Positions 1 to 7,400 of a stretch of 21,222 bases of DNA are shown here, one piece after another. Each line of letters starts with the position of its first letter. Positions within the stretch are counted from its first letter, which is position 1. Location: NCBI GenBank assembly GCA_947627585.1, contig CANQWP010000004.1, forward strand, positions 1 to 21,222, given 5' to 3'. A program made the position numbers and the translations under genes. The notes under the pieces were generated by a model that was not told the origin of the DNA, did not search any database, and worked only from the letters and a program-made list of their open reading frames with translations. The DNA is from an uncultured Clostridia bacterium. GTDB taxonomy: Bacteria > Bacillota > Clostridia > Christensenellales > UBA1242.

Positions 1-810
1 TTCTGGCGTCAAGTCGCCATTCAAGATTTTTTTCAGCTCAACTTTGGAAAGTGAAGAGAGTGAGCGCGCCATAAGCTGCTCGCGCGCCATTTCCAAAGAA
101 AACACTGCTACTTTTTTGCCGGCGGTTGTGGCCGCATGCACAGCAATGTTCATTGCAAAAGAAGTTTTCCCCACGCCCGGGCGCGCCGCCAAAATGATGA
201 GGTCGCTGTTTTGAAGCCCGTTTGTGATTTCGTCAAACTCTTTATATCCCGTTTCAATTCCGCGAAGTTTGCCTTTGTTTTCGGACAAATATGACATCTG
301 CTTCAAAAGGTTTGTCATTGCGCCACCCGGAACGCCGACTGCCTCCAAATCAGTCTTCATTCCGTTTTGAGAGAGATTGAAAATTTCTTTCTCCGCAAAG
401 CGCATTGCCCCTTCGCCGTCCTCGCTGTCAAACGTATTGTTGATGATCTTTTGCGAGGTGGCAATGAGGTGTCTTCGAATGGACGCGTCCTTGACAAAGT
501 CCAAATAGTGCTGAAAATTTGCCGCCGATGGCACGCAGTTTGTCAAAAAGGTGATATAGTCAATTCCTCCCACTTCATCAAGCTTCTTTTCAACTTCAAG
601 TTGGCTTGTGAGCGTAACAAAATCGACAGGAATGCTTTTCATATAAATTTTTTGCATGCTGTCGTAAATTTTTTTGTGTGCTTCGGAATAAAAATCATCT
701 GGCAAGACGTCCGCCAAAATATCGCGTTGAATTTCATTATCCAAAAGGATACAACCCAAAAGCGCCTGCTCTGATTCCAAACTGTTTGGCAAAATTTTAT
801 ATTCAGCCAT
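1..810 (-). CDS. dnaB: Replicative DNA helicase DnaB, N-terminal part (cut by window edge)
   Basis: This is the ring-shaped replicative helicase that unwinds DNA at the fork and interacts with primase. 270 codons are visible and the reading frame runs off the left edge, so the C-terminal half of the ATPase is missing. The start is ATG at 808-810, preceded by a strong Shine-Dalgarno (GGAGGAGA, 814-821). Residues 1-110 match the DnaB N-terminal domain (MAEYKILPNSLESEQALLG, then PDDFYSEAHKKIY and GGIDYITFL). A linker leads to the RecA-like domain, with GIETGYKEFDEITNGL at about 184-199, the Walker A motif ARPGVGKTS at 209-217, and FSLEM at 237-241. The family is usually about 440-470 residues. 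It is the last gene of the leftward run typA, small membrane gene, dnaB. No odd features are seen in the visible part. Confidence 0.96.
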   Translation of the reverse strand, partial: MAEYKILPNSLESEQALLGCILLDNEIQRDILADVLPDDFYSEAHKKIYDSMQKIYMKSIPVDFVTLTSQLEVEKKLDEVGGIDYITFLTNCVPSAANFQHYLDFVKDASIRRHLIATSQKIINNTFDSEDGEGAMRFAEKEIFNLSQNGMKTDLEAVGVPGGAMTNLLKQMSYLSENKGKLRGIETGYKEFDEITNGLQNSDLIILAARPGVGKTSFAMNIAVHAATTAGKKVAVFSLEMAREQLMARSLSSLSKVELKKILNGDLTPE

Positions 811-899
811 CTTTCTCCTCCAAATTGTAAAAATTTTCTATTTTTTTTTGCAAAAAACGCAGTTTTTGCGGGATTTGTGATTTTTATCTGAATTTCAAA

Positions 900-1151
900 T
901 CACGAAAACGGATCGTTTTTCTTGCTGAGGCGCTCTGCTTTTTTCTTGTCCAGTTTGCTGCACAGCCAAAGAAAGGCAAAATACAGAAGAAAAATCAAAA
1001 CCACAAGCACCAGCATATTTTGCCACATTTCAAGTCCAACCACAACTTGAAGCACAATCGCCACCGCCATGACCGGCAAAAAAACAATCAAGATAAACAA
1101 CCCAAGGCGCTTGAGTTTTTGTTTCAATTCGTTTGTTTCCGACCTTCTCAT
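900..1151 (-). CDS. Small two-helix membrane protein, function unknown
   Basis: This is an 83-residue protein that I do not recognise. A charged N terminus (MRRSETNELKQKLKR) is followed by two hydrophobic segments at about residues 17-39 and 44-65, separated by GLEMWQN. A basic tail (SKLDKKKAERLSKKNDPFS) closes it, so it is a likely helical hairpin in the cytoplasmic membrane with both ends inside. The frame stays open upstream to a TTG at 1212-1214, but a near-perfect SigA promoter lies inside that extension with its predicted start exactly on the ATG at 1149-1151. I therefore chose that ATG and expect a leaderless mRNA; there is no Shine-Dalgarno before it. It sits between typA and dnaB. 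Codon use resembles the neighbours. The protein is probably real, but its function is open. Confidence 0.7.
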   Translation of the reverse strand: MRRSETNELKQKLKRLGLFILIVFLPVMAVAIVLQVVVGLEMWQNMLVLVVLIFLLYFAFLWLCSKLDKKKAERLSKKNDPFS

Positions 1152-1157
1152 GTCACA

Positions 1158-1186
1158 AGTATAACAACAAACTTGAATTTTGTCAA
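1158..1186 (-). promoter_or_regulatory. SigA-type promoter of the small membrane protein gene
   Basis: Reading leftward, TTGACA (1181-1186) and TATACT (1158-1163) are separated by exactly 17 bases, a near-consensus vegetative promoter. The expected start point is 1151, the A of the ATG, so the transcript would have no 5' leader. It lies between the typA stop and the next gene, which gives the small gene, and perhaps dnaB, its own transcription. Confidence 0.75.
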
Positions 1187-1256
1187 CTTTATGAAAATAA
1201 AAAAGAAGAAACAAATGTTTTCTTCTTTCTTTTTTTTCAGCTTTTCAGCGACCTCC

Positions 1257-3089
1257 TCAAATTTCGCCGCGCAGCATTTTTCCACGTTCGCGCAAGCGCA
1301 TGTTGTGGTCAAGAATGATTTTTCTTATGCGAATGGACTGTGGCGTCACTTCCAAATATTCATCATCGCCCAAAAATTCGATGCAGTCCTCCAAACTCAT
1401 AAGTCTTGGTGGGGTCAACCTGAGCGCGTCGTCCGAGCCGGATGCGCGGCAGTTTGAAAGATGTTTTGTTTTGCAAACGTTCACAACAATATCTCCGCCT
1501 TTCGGGTTTGAGCCGACCACCATGCCGCCATACACTGCTGTGCCGGGGCCGATGAAAAGTTCGCCGCGTTCTTGGGCGTTGAAAAGACCATACACAATCG
1601 CCTTGCCCTCTTCGTGCGCGATGAGCGAACCATAGTCACGGCGGTTGATTTCGCCTTTGTATGGCTCATAGTCATAGAAAATTGAGTTGATGATGCCCTC
1701 GCCGCGAGTGTCGGTGAGATATTCGCTCTTGAAGCCAAAAAGTCCGCGTGACGGAATGAGAAATTCCATTCTCATGCGGTTGCCGTGCGGAGTCATGCCT
1801 TGAAGTTCGCCTTTGCGCACGCCCATCTTGTTCATGACAACGCCCACGCAGTCCTCCGGCACGTCAAGGAAAAGTCGATCGATTGGCTCGCACTTGACGC
1901 CGTCAATCTCTTTGATCAGCACTTTTGGCTGGCTGACCTGAAATTCGTAGCCGTCGCGGCGCATATTTTCAATCAAAATTGAAAGGTGCATTTCTCCGCG
2001 TCCGCGCACCTTGAATTTTTCCGCCGTGTCGCCGTCCTCAACGCGAAGGGACAAATCTTTGACCGCCTCTTTATAGAGCCTGTCGCGAAGGTGGCGCGAG
2101 GTGACAAATTTTCCTTCCTTGCCGGCAAATGGGCTGTCGTTGACCATAAAGGTCATCTCCACGCTCGGCTCGGCAATCTTGACAAATTCCACCGGCTCAA
2201 CTGCGCTTTCGTCGCAAATTGTGTCGCCGATTGTCACGTCCTCAAGCCCGGCAACGCAAACGATTTCGCCCACTTTGGCGCTTTCCACCGGCACGCGCTT
2301 CAGCCCTTCATACACAAAAAGGCTGACAATTTTTGAACGAACTTTTTTGCTCTCGTCATGAAAGTTGCAAACAACAACGTTTTGCCCGACCTTGATGACT
2401 CCGCGCTCAACTTTGCCAACAGCAAGTTTGCCGACATAGTCATTGTGCTCAGCGGCCGAAACAAGCATCTTAAGCGCACCGTTTTCGTCGCCTTTTGGAG
2501 CAGGAATGTGTGACAAAATGGTCTCAAAAAGCGGCTTCATGTCCACGCCCTTGTCGTTCATGTCAAGTGACGACGTGCCCATTCTTGCGGATGCAAAAAC
2601 AAATGGCGAATTGAGTTGTTCTTCGTCAGCGTCAAGTTCAAGAAAAAGTTCCAAAACTTCGTCCACAACTTCTTTGATGCGCGCGTCGGGGCGGTCAATT
2701 TTGTTGACAACCACAATCACTTTCAGCCCAAGCGAAAGCGCTTTTTCAAGCACAAAGCGCGTTTGAGGCATTGGCCCCTCAAAAGCGTCCACGACCAAAA
2801 GCACTCCGTCCACCATTTTCAGCACGCGCTCCACCTCGCCGCCAAAATCGGCGTGTCCCGGGGTGTCAACGACGTTGATTTTCACTCCATTATAAAAGCA
2901 AGAGGTGTTTTTTGAAAGAATTGTGATTCCGCGTTCTCTTTCCAGCGCATTGCTGTCCATGACGCGATCTTCCACCACTTGATTTTCGCGAAAAACATTG
3001 CCTTGTTTCAAAAGTTCGTTAACAAGCGACGTCTTGCCGTGGTCAACGTGGGCAATGATTGCAACATTTCGAATTTGATTGTTTTCCAT
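1257..3089 (-). CDS. typA: Ribosome-associated translational GTPase TypA/BipA
   Basis: TypA/BipA is a translation-factor GTPase of the EF-G class that binds the 70S ribosome and helps assembly and stress or cold adaptation. The 610-residue length is typical. G motifs are all present: AHVDHGKT (13-20), switch RERGITI (51-57), DTPGHADF (75-82), NKID (129-132) and a G5-like SAR near 168. Domain II, the EF-G-like domains III and V, and the TypA-specific C-terminal domain ([17 protein letters not shown], then [16 protein letters not shown] at the end) follow. The ATG at 3087-3089 is preferred over an in-frame TTG two codons upstream because AAGGA lies at a good distance from the ATG. It has its own promoter at 3125-3153. 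No clear terminator follows the stop. An SD-like GGAGGT at 1251-1256 just after the stop has no suitable start codon. Confidence 0.97.
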   Translation of the reverse strand: MENNQIRNVAIIAHVDHGKTSLVNELLKQGNVFRENQVVEDRVMDSNALERERGITILSKNTSCFYNGVKINVVDTPGHADFGGEVERVLKMVDGVLLVVDAFEGPMPQTRFVLEKALSLGLKVIVVVNKIDRPDARIKEVVDEVLELFLELDADEEQLNSPFVFASARMGTSSLDMNDKGVDMKPLFETILSHIPAPKGDENGALKMLVSAAEHNDYVGKLAVGKVERGVIKVGQNVVVCNFHDESKKVRSKIVSLFVYEGLKRVPVESAKVGEIVCVAGLEDVTIGDTICDESAVEPVEFVKIAEPSVEMTFMVNDSPFAGKEGKFVTSRHLRDRLYKEAVKDLSLRVEDGDTAEKFKVRGRGEMHLSILIENMRRDGYEFQVSQPKVLIKEIDGVKCEPIDRLFLDVPEDCVGVVMNKMGVRKGELQGMTPHGNRMRMEFLIPSRGLFGFKSEYLTDTRGEGIINSIFYDYEPYKGEINRRDYGSLIAHEEGKAIVYGLFNAQERGELFIGPGTAVYGGMVVGSNPKGGDIVVNVCKTKHLSNCRASGSDDALRLTPPRLMSLEDCIEFLGDDEYLEVTPQSIRIRKIILDHNMRLRERGKMLRGEI

Positions 3090-3124
3090 ATGCAAATTTC
3101 CTTTGTTAGATTTGTAACTTGTCT

Positions 3125-3153
3125 ATTATATCACCAAAAAACAAAAAAAACAA
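3125..3153 (-). promoter_or_regulatory. Promoter of typA with extended -10
   Basis: Leftward, TATAAT (3125-3130) is preceded by TGA, giving an extended -10 (TGnTATAAT). A weak -35 (TTGTTT, 3148-3153) lies 17 bases upstream and overlaps the T-tract of the terminator of the XRE gene. The predicted start near 3118 leaves a leader of about 29 bases that contains the Shine-Dalgarno AAGGA. Confidence 0.7.
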
Positions 3154-3168
3154 GGGCATTTTGCCCTT
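3142..3168 (-). terminator. Rho-independent terminator of the XRE regulator gene
   Basis: On the minus strand a 7-bp stem AAGGGCA/TGCCCTT with a 3-base loop (3152-3168) is followed by G and eight T residues. It begins 23 bases after the regulator's stop codon and separates it from typA. Confidence 0.88.
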
Positions 3169-3190
3169 TTTGCGAGATTTTGTGGATTTT

Positions 3191-3433
3191 TTACAAAAAT
3201 TCAATTTCTTTGCTTTTGAAAATTGGGTCATCAAAAAATTCCAGAATGTCCATTCCAAAACCTGTCGCAACTTGATATATGATTGCAAGTGTTGGACTTT
3301 TTGTGTTGCCACGCTCTATGTTCACAATTGTCGAACGGGCAATGCAGTTGTCTTTCAAGAACTTGTGCAAAGACACTCCTCTTTCGTCCAACAATTTTCT
3401 CAGCCTGATTGCAAACGCTTGTCCTGTTGTCAT
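3191..3433 (-). CDS. Small XRE/Cro-C1 family transcriptional regulator
   Basis: This is an 80-residue single-domain DNA-binding protein. It has the five-helix XRE layout: FAIRLRKLLDERGVSLHKFLKD (about 7-28), the helix-turn-helix with IARSTIVNIERGNTKSPTL as recognition region (about 31-49), then IIYQVATGFGMDILEFFDD. No effector domain is attached; the tail is only about 10 residues. The start is ATG at 3431-3433, preceded by a good Shine-Dalgarno (GGAGG). An extended -10 promoter and two operator-like palindromes lie directly upstream, which argues for autoregulation. It lies between the lipoprotein pair and typA in the same direction and ends in its own terminator. Targets are unknown; a matching half-site in the leader of the giant lipoprotein gene is a candidate. 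Confidence 0.9.
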   Translation of the reverse strand: MTTGQAFAIRLRKLLDERGVSLHKFLKDNCIARSTIVNIERGNTKSPTLAIIYQVATGFGMDILEFFDDPIFKSKEIEFL

Positions 3434-3443
3434 ACGCCCTCCT

Positions 3444-3461
3444 TTGTCCTAATTAAGACAA
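3444..3461. promoter_or_regulatory. Operator-like palindrome 1 upstream of the XRE gene
   Basis: TTGTCCTAATTAAGACAA is an 18-base palindrome with one mismatched pair, centred on AATT. It lies between the -10 element and the start codon of the XRE gene, over the expected transcription start, which is a classic repressor position. Confidence 0.6.
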
Positions 3462-3465
3462 CTAG

Positions 3466-3474
3466 ATTTTAGCA
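3466..3474 (-). promoter_or_regulatory. Extended -10 promoter element of the XRE gene
   Basis: On the minus strand TGCTAAAAT (TG, one base, then TAAAAT at 3466-3471) fits an extended -10. No good -35 is found at 16-18 bases. The element lies between the two palindromes, so a bound repressor would block it. Confidence 0.5.
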
Positions 3475-3490
3475 ACCGGCCCTTTTTGTT

Positions 3491-3510
3491 TTGCGACCTA
3501 ATTCGGACAA
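3491..3510. promoter_or_regulatory. Operator-like palindrome 2 (degenerate) upstream of the XRE gene
   Basis: This is a second copy of the motif around AATT. The minus-strand half TTGTCCG matches operator 1 in 6 of 7 positions; the other half (GCGACCT) matches less well. Its centre lies 49 bases from the centre of operator 1. Confidence 0.45.
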
Positions 3511-3547
3511 CTCGCGCAATTTTGGAAAAATTGTTTTTGATTGAACC

Positions 3548-4408
3548 CTAGTTCTCTTTTTTCTTTTTTATAACATAATAAGAAATCGCCATGCCGCAGA
3601 GCACAACAATGATGGCGGAGGCATACCAAACCGGTGTGTTTGGCGCGGTGGCATAAAAAGTGATGGCATTGTCGCCGGCTGCCAAGTCTTGTTGTGTCTT
3701 TATGAAAACGTTGTGATGCAAATTTTTGTCGTCAAAGCAAATTTCCGATTTCAGCGCGCTTTGGGTGGAAGAAAAATGATAGATGAAATTGCTATCGTCA
3801 TAGATCTTCAAAAGTTCTTGAATGTTTGGATAGGCGCTCAAATTTGCCCATGAAGTCATGGCAAGCCTGCACACTTGTTTCAAATTTTCGGCGCTTTGTG
3901 TTGAGGAGATTGGGAATGTCGTGGCCACTTCGCTTTTTTTGACAAAAAAGCCACTTGTTTTGGTGTTTGTTGTGCTTTTCTCTTCGTTTTCTTCGCCGTC
4001 ACTTTCGTCAGTTCCAAAAAATCTTTTCTGGACTTTGAGGTCGTCAAAAGTGATTGAAAATCCAAGCCCATCAACATCTTGAAAATATGCCACATCGCTC
4101 ACTTTTGCGCCCTCAACTTCGCGAGCGCTCGATTGATTGGCGAGCGCCTTGACATATGCCGAAAGATAATATCTGAAAGTGCGCACGCCGTTTTCGGTCA
4201 GTCCTTTTTCCAGCAAAATTTCTGTGTTGACTGGAAAAATATATGCAAGCGCAATTGTGTCGTCGTCATTTGCCTGCCTGACAATTCGAAAAGCATTTTT
4301 TTGATTGACCACTTGACTGTCCACTTGCTGCTCCCCGCAGCCGCAAAGCAAAAAAGGACAAAAAACGCACAAAAAACACAAAAAAAGAGTATAAATTGAT
4401 TTTTTCAT
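3548..4408 (-). CDS. Lipoprotein with additional C-terminal transmembrane helix, function unknown
   Basis: This is a 286-residue exported protein that I do not recognise. The N terminus is a lipoprotein signal peptide (MKKSIYTLF... with lipobox L-C-G-C, lipidated Cys24). The body has mixed alpha/beta character, with a charged low-complexity stretch near residues 138-152 (DESDGEENEEKSTTNTKTS). A hydrophobic segment at about 260-280 (VWYASAIIVVLCGMAISYYVI) followed by KKKKEN would anchor the C terminus, so both ends sit in the membrane. This shape resembles the DUF3153/LppM type of lipoproteins, but I see no diagnostic motif. It starts 57 bases after the giant lipoprotein stop, in the same direction and with no clear promoter between, so the two probably form one operon. 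The start codon lies in the loop of a strong inverted repeat. Confidence 0.85.
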   Translation of the reverse strand: MKKSIYTLFLCFLCVFCPFLLCGCGEQQVDSQVVNQKNAFRIVRQANDDDTIALAYIFPVNTEILLEKGLTENGVRTFRYYLSAYVKALANQSSAREVEGAKVSDVAYFQDVDGLGFSITFDDLKVQKRFFGTDESDGEENEEKSTTNTKTSGFFVKKSEVATTFPISSTQSAENLKQVCRLAMTSWANLSAYPNIQELLKIYDDSNFIYHFSSTQSALKSEICFDDKNLHHNVFIKTQQDLAAGDNAITFYATAPNTPVWYASAIIVVLCGMAISYYVIKKKKEN

Positions 4409-4425
4409 ATCATATTTATACTCTT
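4385..4425 (-). promoter_or_regulatory. Inverted repeat enclosing the start of the 286-residue lipoprotein gene
   Basis: A perfect 12-bp stem (AAGAGTATAAAT at 4414-4425 on the minus strand, ATTTATACTCTT at 4385-4396) has a 17-base loop that contains the ATG at 4406-4408. The only SD-like purines (AAGAG) are inside the 5' arm. The 3' arm, within codons 5-9, runs directly into further T residues. In RNA it could hide the ribosome site, act as an attenuator after the giant gene, or do both. Confidence 0.55.
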
Positions 4426-4465
4426 ATTTTTCTTTCAATATTCTTTCGCGTTCATAATTATCGCC

Positions 4466-7400
4466 TTAAGAAACCGACGATGGTGTTGACGTTTTTGTTG
4501 GAATTGCAGTTGTTGTTGCAATAATTCCGTCGTCTTGCTTGACAATATTTTCTTTCTTTATGTTTGCACCAAAGCTGAAATCTCCTGTGTTGTGGTTTGA
4601 ATCACGTGTGGTGCTCATGTTTTGCCCCAAAACGACAACTCCAGACACATAACAATTGATGTTGTTGTCTTGCGGGCCGTCAATTGAAATGTCATAGTTG
4701 TTTGTGCATTCTGTCATTTTTGAGCCTCCACTCATCGTGTTTGTGATCGCAATTCCAGCGACTTGCACGACGCTTGCAGTGTTGGTGCAATCAACTTTGA
4801 TTGACTGCCCATCCATCCCGGAAATACATTTTGTGACAGTTGCTTCATTTGTGTAAACAATTCCACTTACAAAAATGAACTGTCTTCGGCCGTGGTCGCT
4901 GATTTGAATGTTTGTTTGTGCCGAGCAATTTTCAATAGAAGCGCTTATTCCGATGTTTAATCCGACAAGCCCGGCATACACCATAACATCTCCACCATCT
5001 TGAGCAAGAAACTTACTCTCATATCCCATCAGTTGAACACCGTCAATTTCGCCGTTGTTGCTGATTGCAAGCCCTGCCAAGATTGAATGCCCAACAATTC
5101 GCGTGCTTTCAGCGCCAAATGTTGCATGAATCTTCAACTTTTCAATTCTGGCCGTGGAATTTAAAGTTTCAAAAAGCGCACTGCCTCTTCCAAAAGAAAT
5201 TGCTCTTTGAGATGGAGTTATTTCTGCGACATTGTTTGAAGCGCTGATTGCAATCGGCGAGGAAAGCGAAAGTGTTGAGGACGAATTGTAAGTGATGCTG
5301 TGATCATTCCCCAAAATTACTCCATCAAATTCACCAGTAAACAAAATCCCTTGAATGTCATCAAGATTTAGATCTTCGTCAAGACGGAAATAATATTTTT
5401 TGTCTTCTGTTTTGCTTTCTCTGCCAAGGCTGTCGATTTCGACAAAATTTTCAAGATAATCTTCTTGTTTGGTTTTGCGATAAGCAATGTTTCGGAATTG
5501 TTTCTCATTGGTTGGCACATCACCACCTTCGACATATCCTCCAATGATGTAAGGATGTTCACTTGTGCCCATGCCGCTTGAAAACAGATTGAAGTTGACA
5601 TATTCTCTGCCGTCTTCGTCAGTCAAAACTTCAGCCCCAGCACTGTCGACTATGTGTGTGAGCTCTTTTGATTGCAAACTGTTGCCGTTGAGTTTGAGCC
5701 TTATGCTGATTTTCACTTTGCCAATGATTGTTGGCTTGAACGACTTGCTGGAAGAATGATAAATTCTTTTCACAGAAGTTTGTGACGCTCCCTCTGTTTG
5801 ATATGTGTAATCAACTTCAATGACAAATTCGCGATATTCTTCTGCATCAGTCTCCCAAGAAAACTCCCCTTTTGTGCCATTCCACTGAATGCTTGCGTCT
5901 TCTGCCCAAGAAGTTCTGCTCATGTCATAAACGTCACTTGTGTCACTTGAGAGTGTATCATCGGCACCAGTTGCAACAAATGTCACTTTGACGATTACAT
6001 TTTCTCCAATGGTGATTGTTTGTCTTGAATATTTGTCGCCGTCTTTAAAAGTTGGCTGTTCTGTTCCTTCGCGAAGAATATAAATTTTTTGATCGCTGTT
6101 TGAAAGTTGGATTTCCGTCACGTTTTGATCGATTTCAAAACGGGCTGTCACAAAATTGTTTGGATTTTGTTTGAAATAGTTTTCCAGACTCAAAGTCTCA
6201 AGTTGATTCTCATAGTTTGTTTCGACATCAAAATCGCCATCTTCAATTCTTGCAAGTTTGACGATTGTTGCACTTTCGCCAAATGACCTGACAACTTCGG
6301 CCACGCTGCCCTCTGCATTGTTTGCAAAGACTGTGATGTTGTGACTTCCTCCCGTCAATGAGCCTGGCTTTCCAACATTGTTTTCGTCTTCTTTGAAAGT
6401 GATCACAAATGTCTTCAGCCCACCTTCATTTGTTTCAAGAGAAACGTCAAAATCTCCAACAACTTCAAAAGGTTGGTCGGCGTTGTCAATGACGACAAAG
6501 TCAAAATGTTCTTTAAAATTTTCTTCCGTGACATCTGGATCGGTCGTTGTATATTTCCAAGTTAGTTCATGTTTTTCAACTTTCACACTTCCTTTGACAA
6601 CCGAAGCCAAACGAGAAATTCCGTCTTTGACGAAGCCTTCACTCAAAAGCACAAATTTTTCTTTTCCTGCTGCATCTGCTTCAAACTTGACATTTCCGCC
6701 GGCATGCCTGCCGTCCTGCAATGTCACCGAAGCCGAAAGGCCTTCGCCAATTTCCAATGCAAGCGCACGAATTGTCACCTGGAAGAAGATGTTGTCACGG
6801 TCAAACTCGTCTTTTGTAAGTGTGCTCAAATCAAATGAAGTGTCGGCGGTGTAAACTGTGTTGATGACCGGCACAAAGTTTCTTGTTTCTTCGCCTGGAG
6901 CAAAAGAATATCTTTCAATGTCAAGTCGATAAACAACGCTTGCAGTCTTTGGCAATGTTTCTCTTGTTGTGATTCCGTCCCAAACAAGGATTCCGTTTTC
7001 AACGCTTGCGCTTGTCACACTTTCCAACATGCGCGCGTCAATTCCTTTTTTCTTGCTTGAAACAGCAACATTGGCTTTTGTGCCAAATTCAACAAGTTCG
7101 TTTGGAGCTTTTTCACAGAGCATTTCTTTGACATTGTATTGATCAGTCTCTTTTGGCCTCAGGATCGCACTTGTCCCAAGCGCTGTCACATCAAAATGCG
7201 TTGCCCTTTGCTCCGTCAACTTATAATCATAATCGTCCACTCCAGCGCCCAAGTCTTCTCGATTAAGCCCCGTCACGCCGGCTGTGTATAAGAGTTCTTT
7301 CGAGCGTTCTTCCATTGGTCTCTCGTCTTCAATTTTCGTCCTTGGAACTGTTGAATTGATCGAAACATCGTTTTCAATTTGATAAGTGAATGGATTTGCG

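Noticed and set aside
824..853. Possible dnaB promoter TTGCAA-18-TACAAT
   Set aside because: The predicted start (about 817) would fall inside the strong Shine-Dalgarno, and the spacer is a poly-A/T run, so the match may be chance.
850..869. Hairpin GCAAAAAAC/GTTTTTGC after the small membrane gene
   Set aside because: In the direction of transcription it is followed by A residues rather than T, and the stem needs a bulge, so it is not a convincing terminator.
1187..1259. SD-like GGAGGT (1251-1256) just after the typA stop, with a short open frame ending in a TGA that overlaps the ATG at 1151
   Set aside because: No ATG, GTG or TTG at a usable distance; the frame would need a CTG start and overlaps a promoter.
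4466..4530. Frameshift or truncation at the C terminus of the giant protein
   Set aside because: No continuation of the GLUG pattern is seen in the other frames of the 57-base gap, so a simple local frameshift is not supported.
6378..6854. 158-codon plus-strand frame inside the giant gene
   Set aside because: It is the complement of the giant lipoprotein frame, low in complexity (Ser/Thr/Val rich), with no Shine-Dalgarno or family match.
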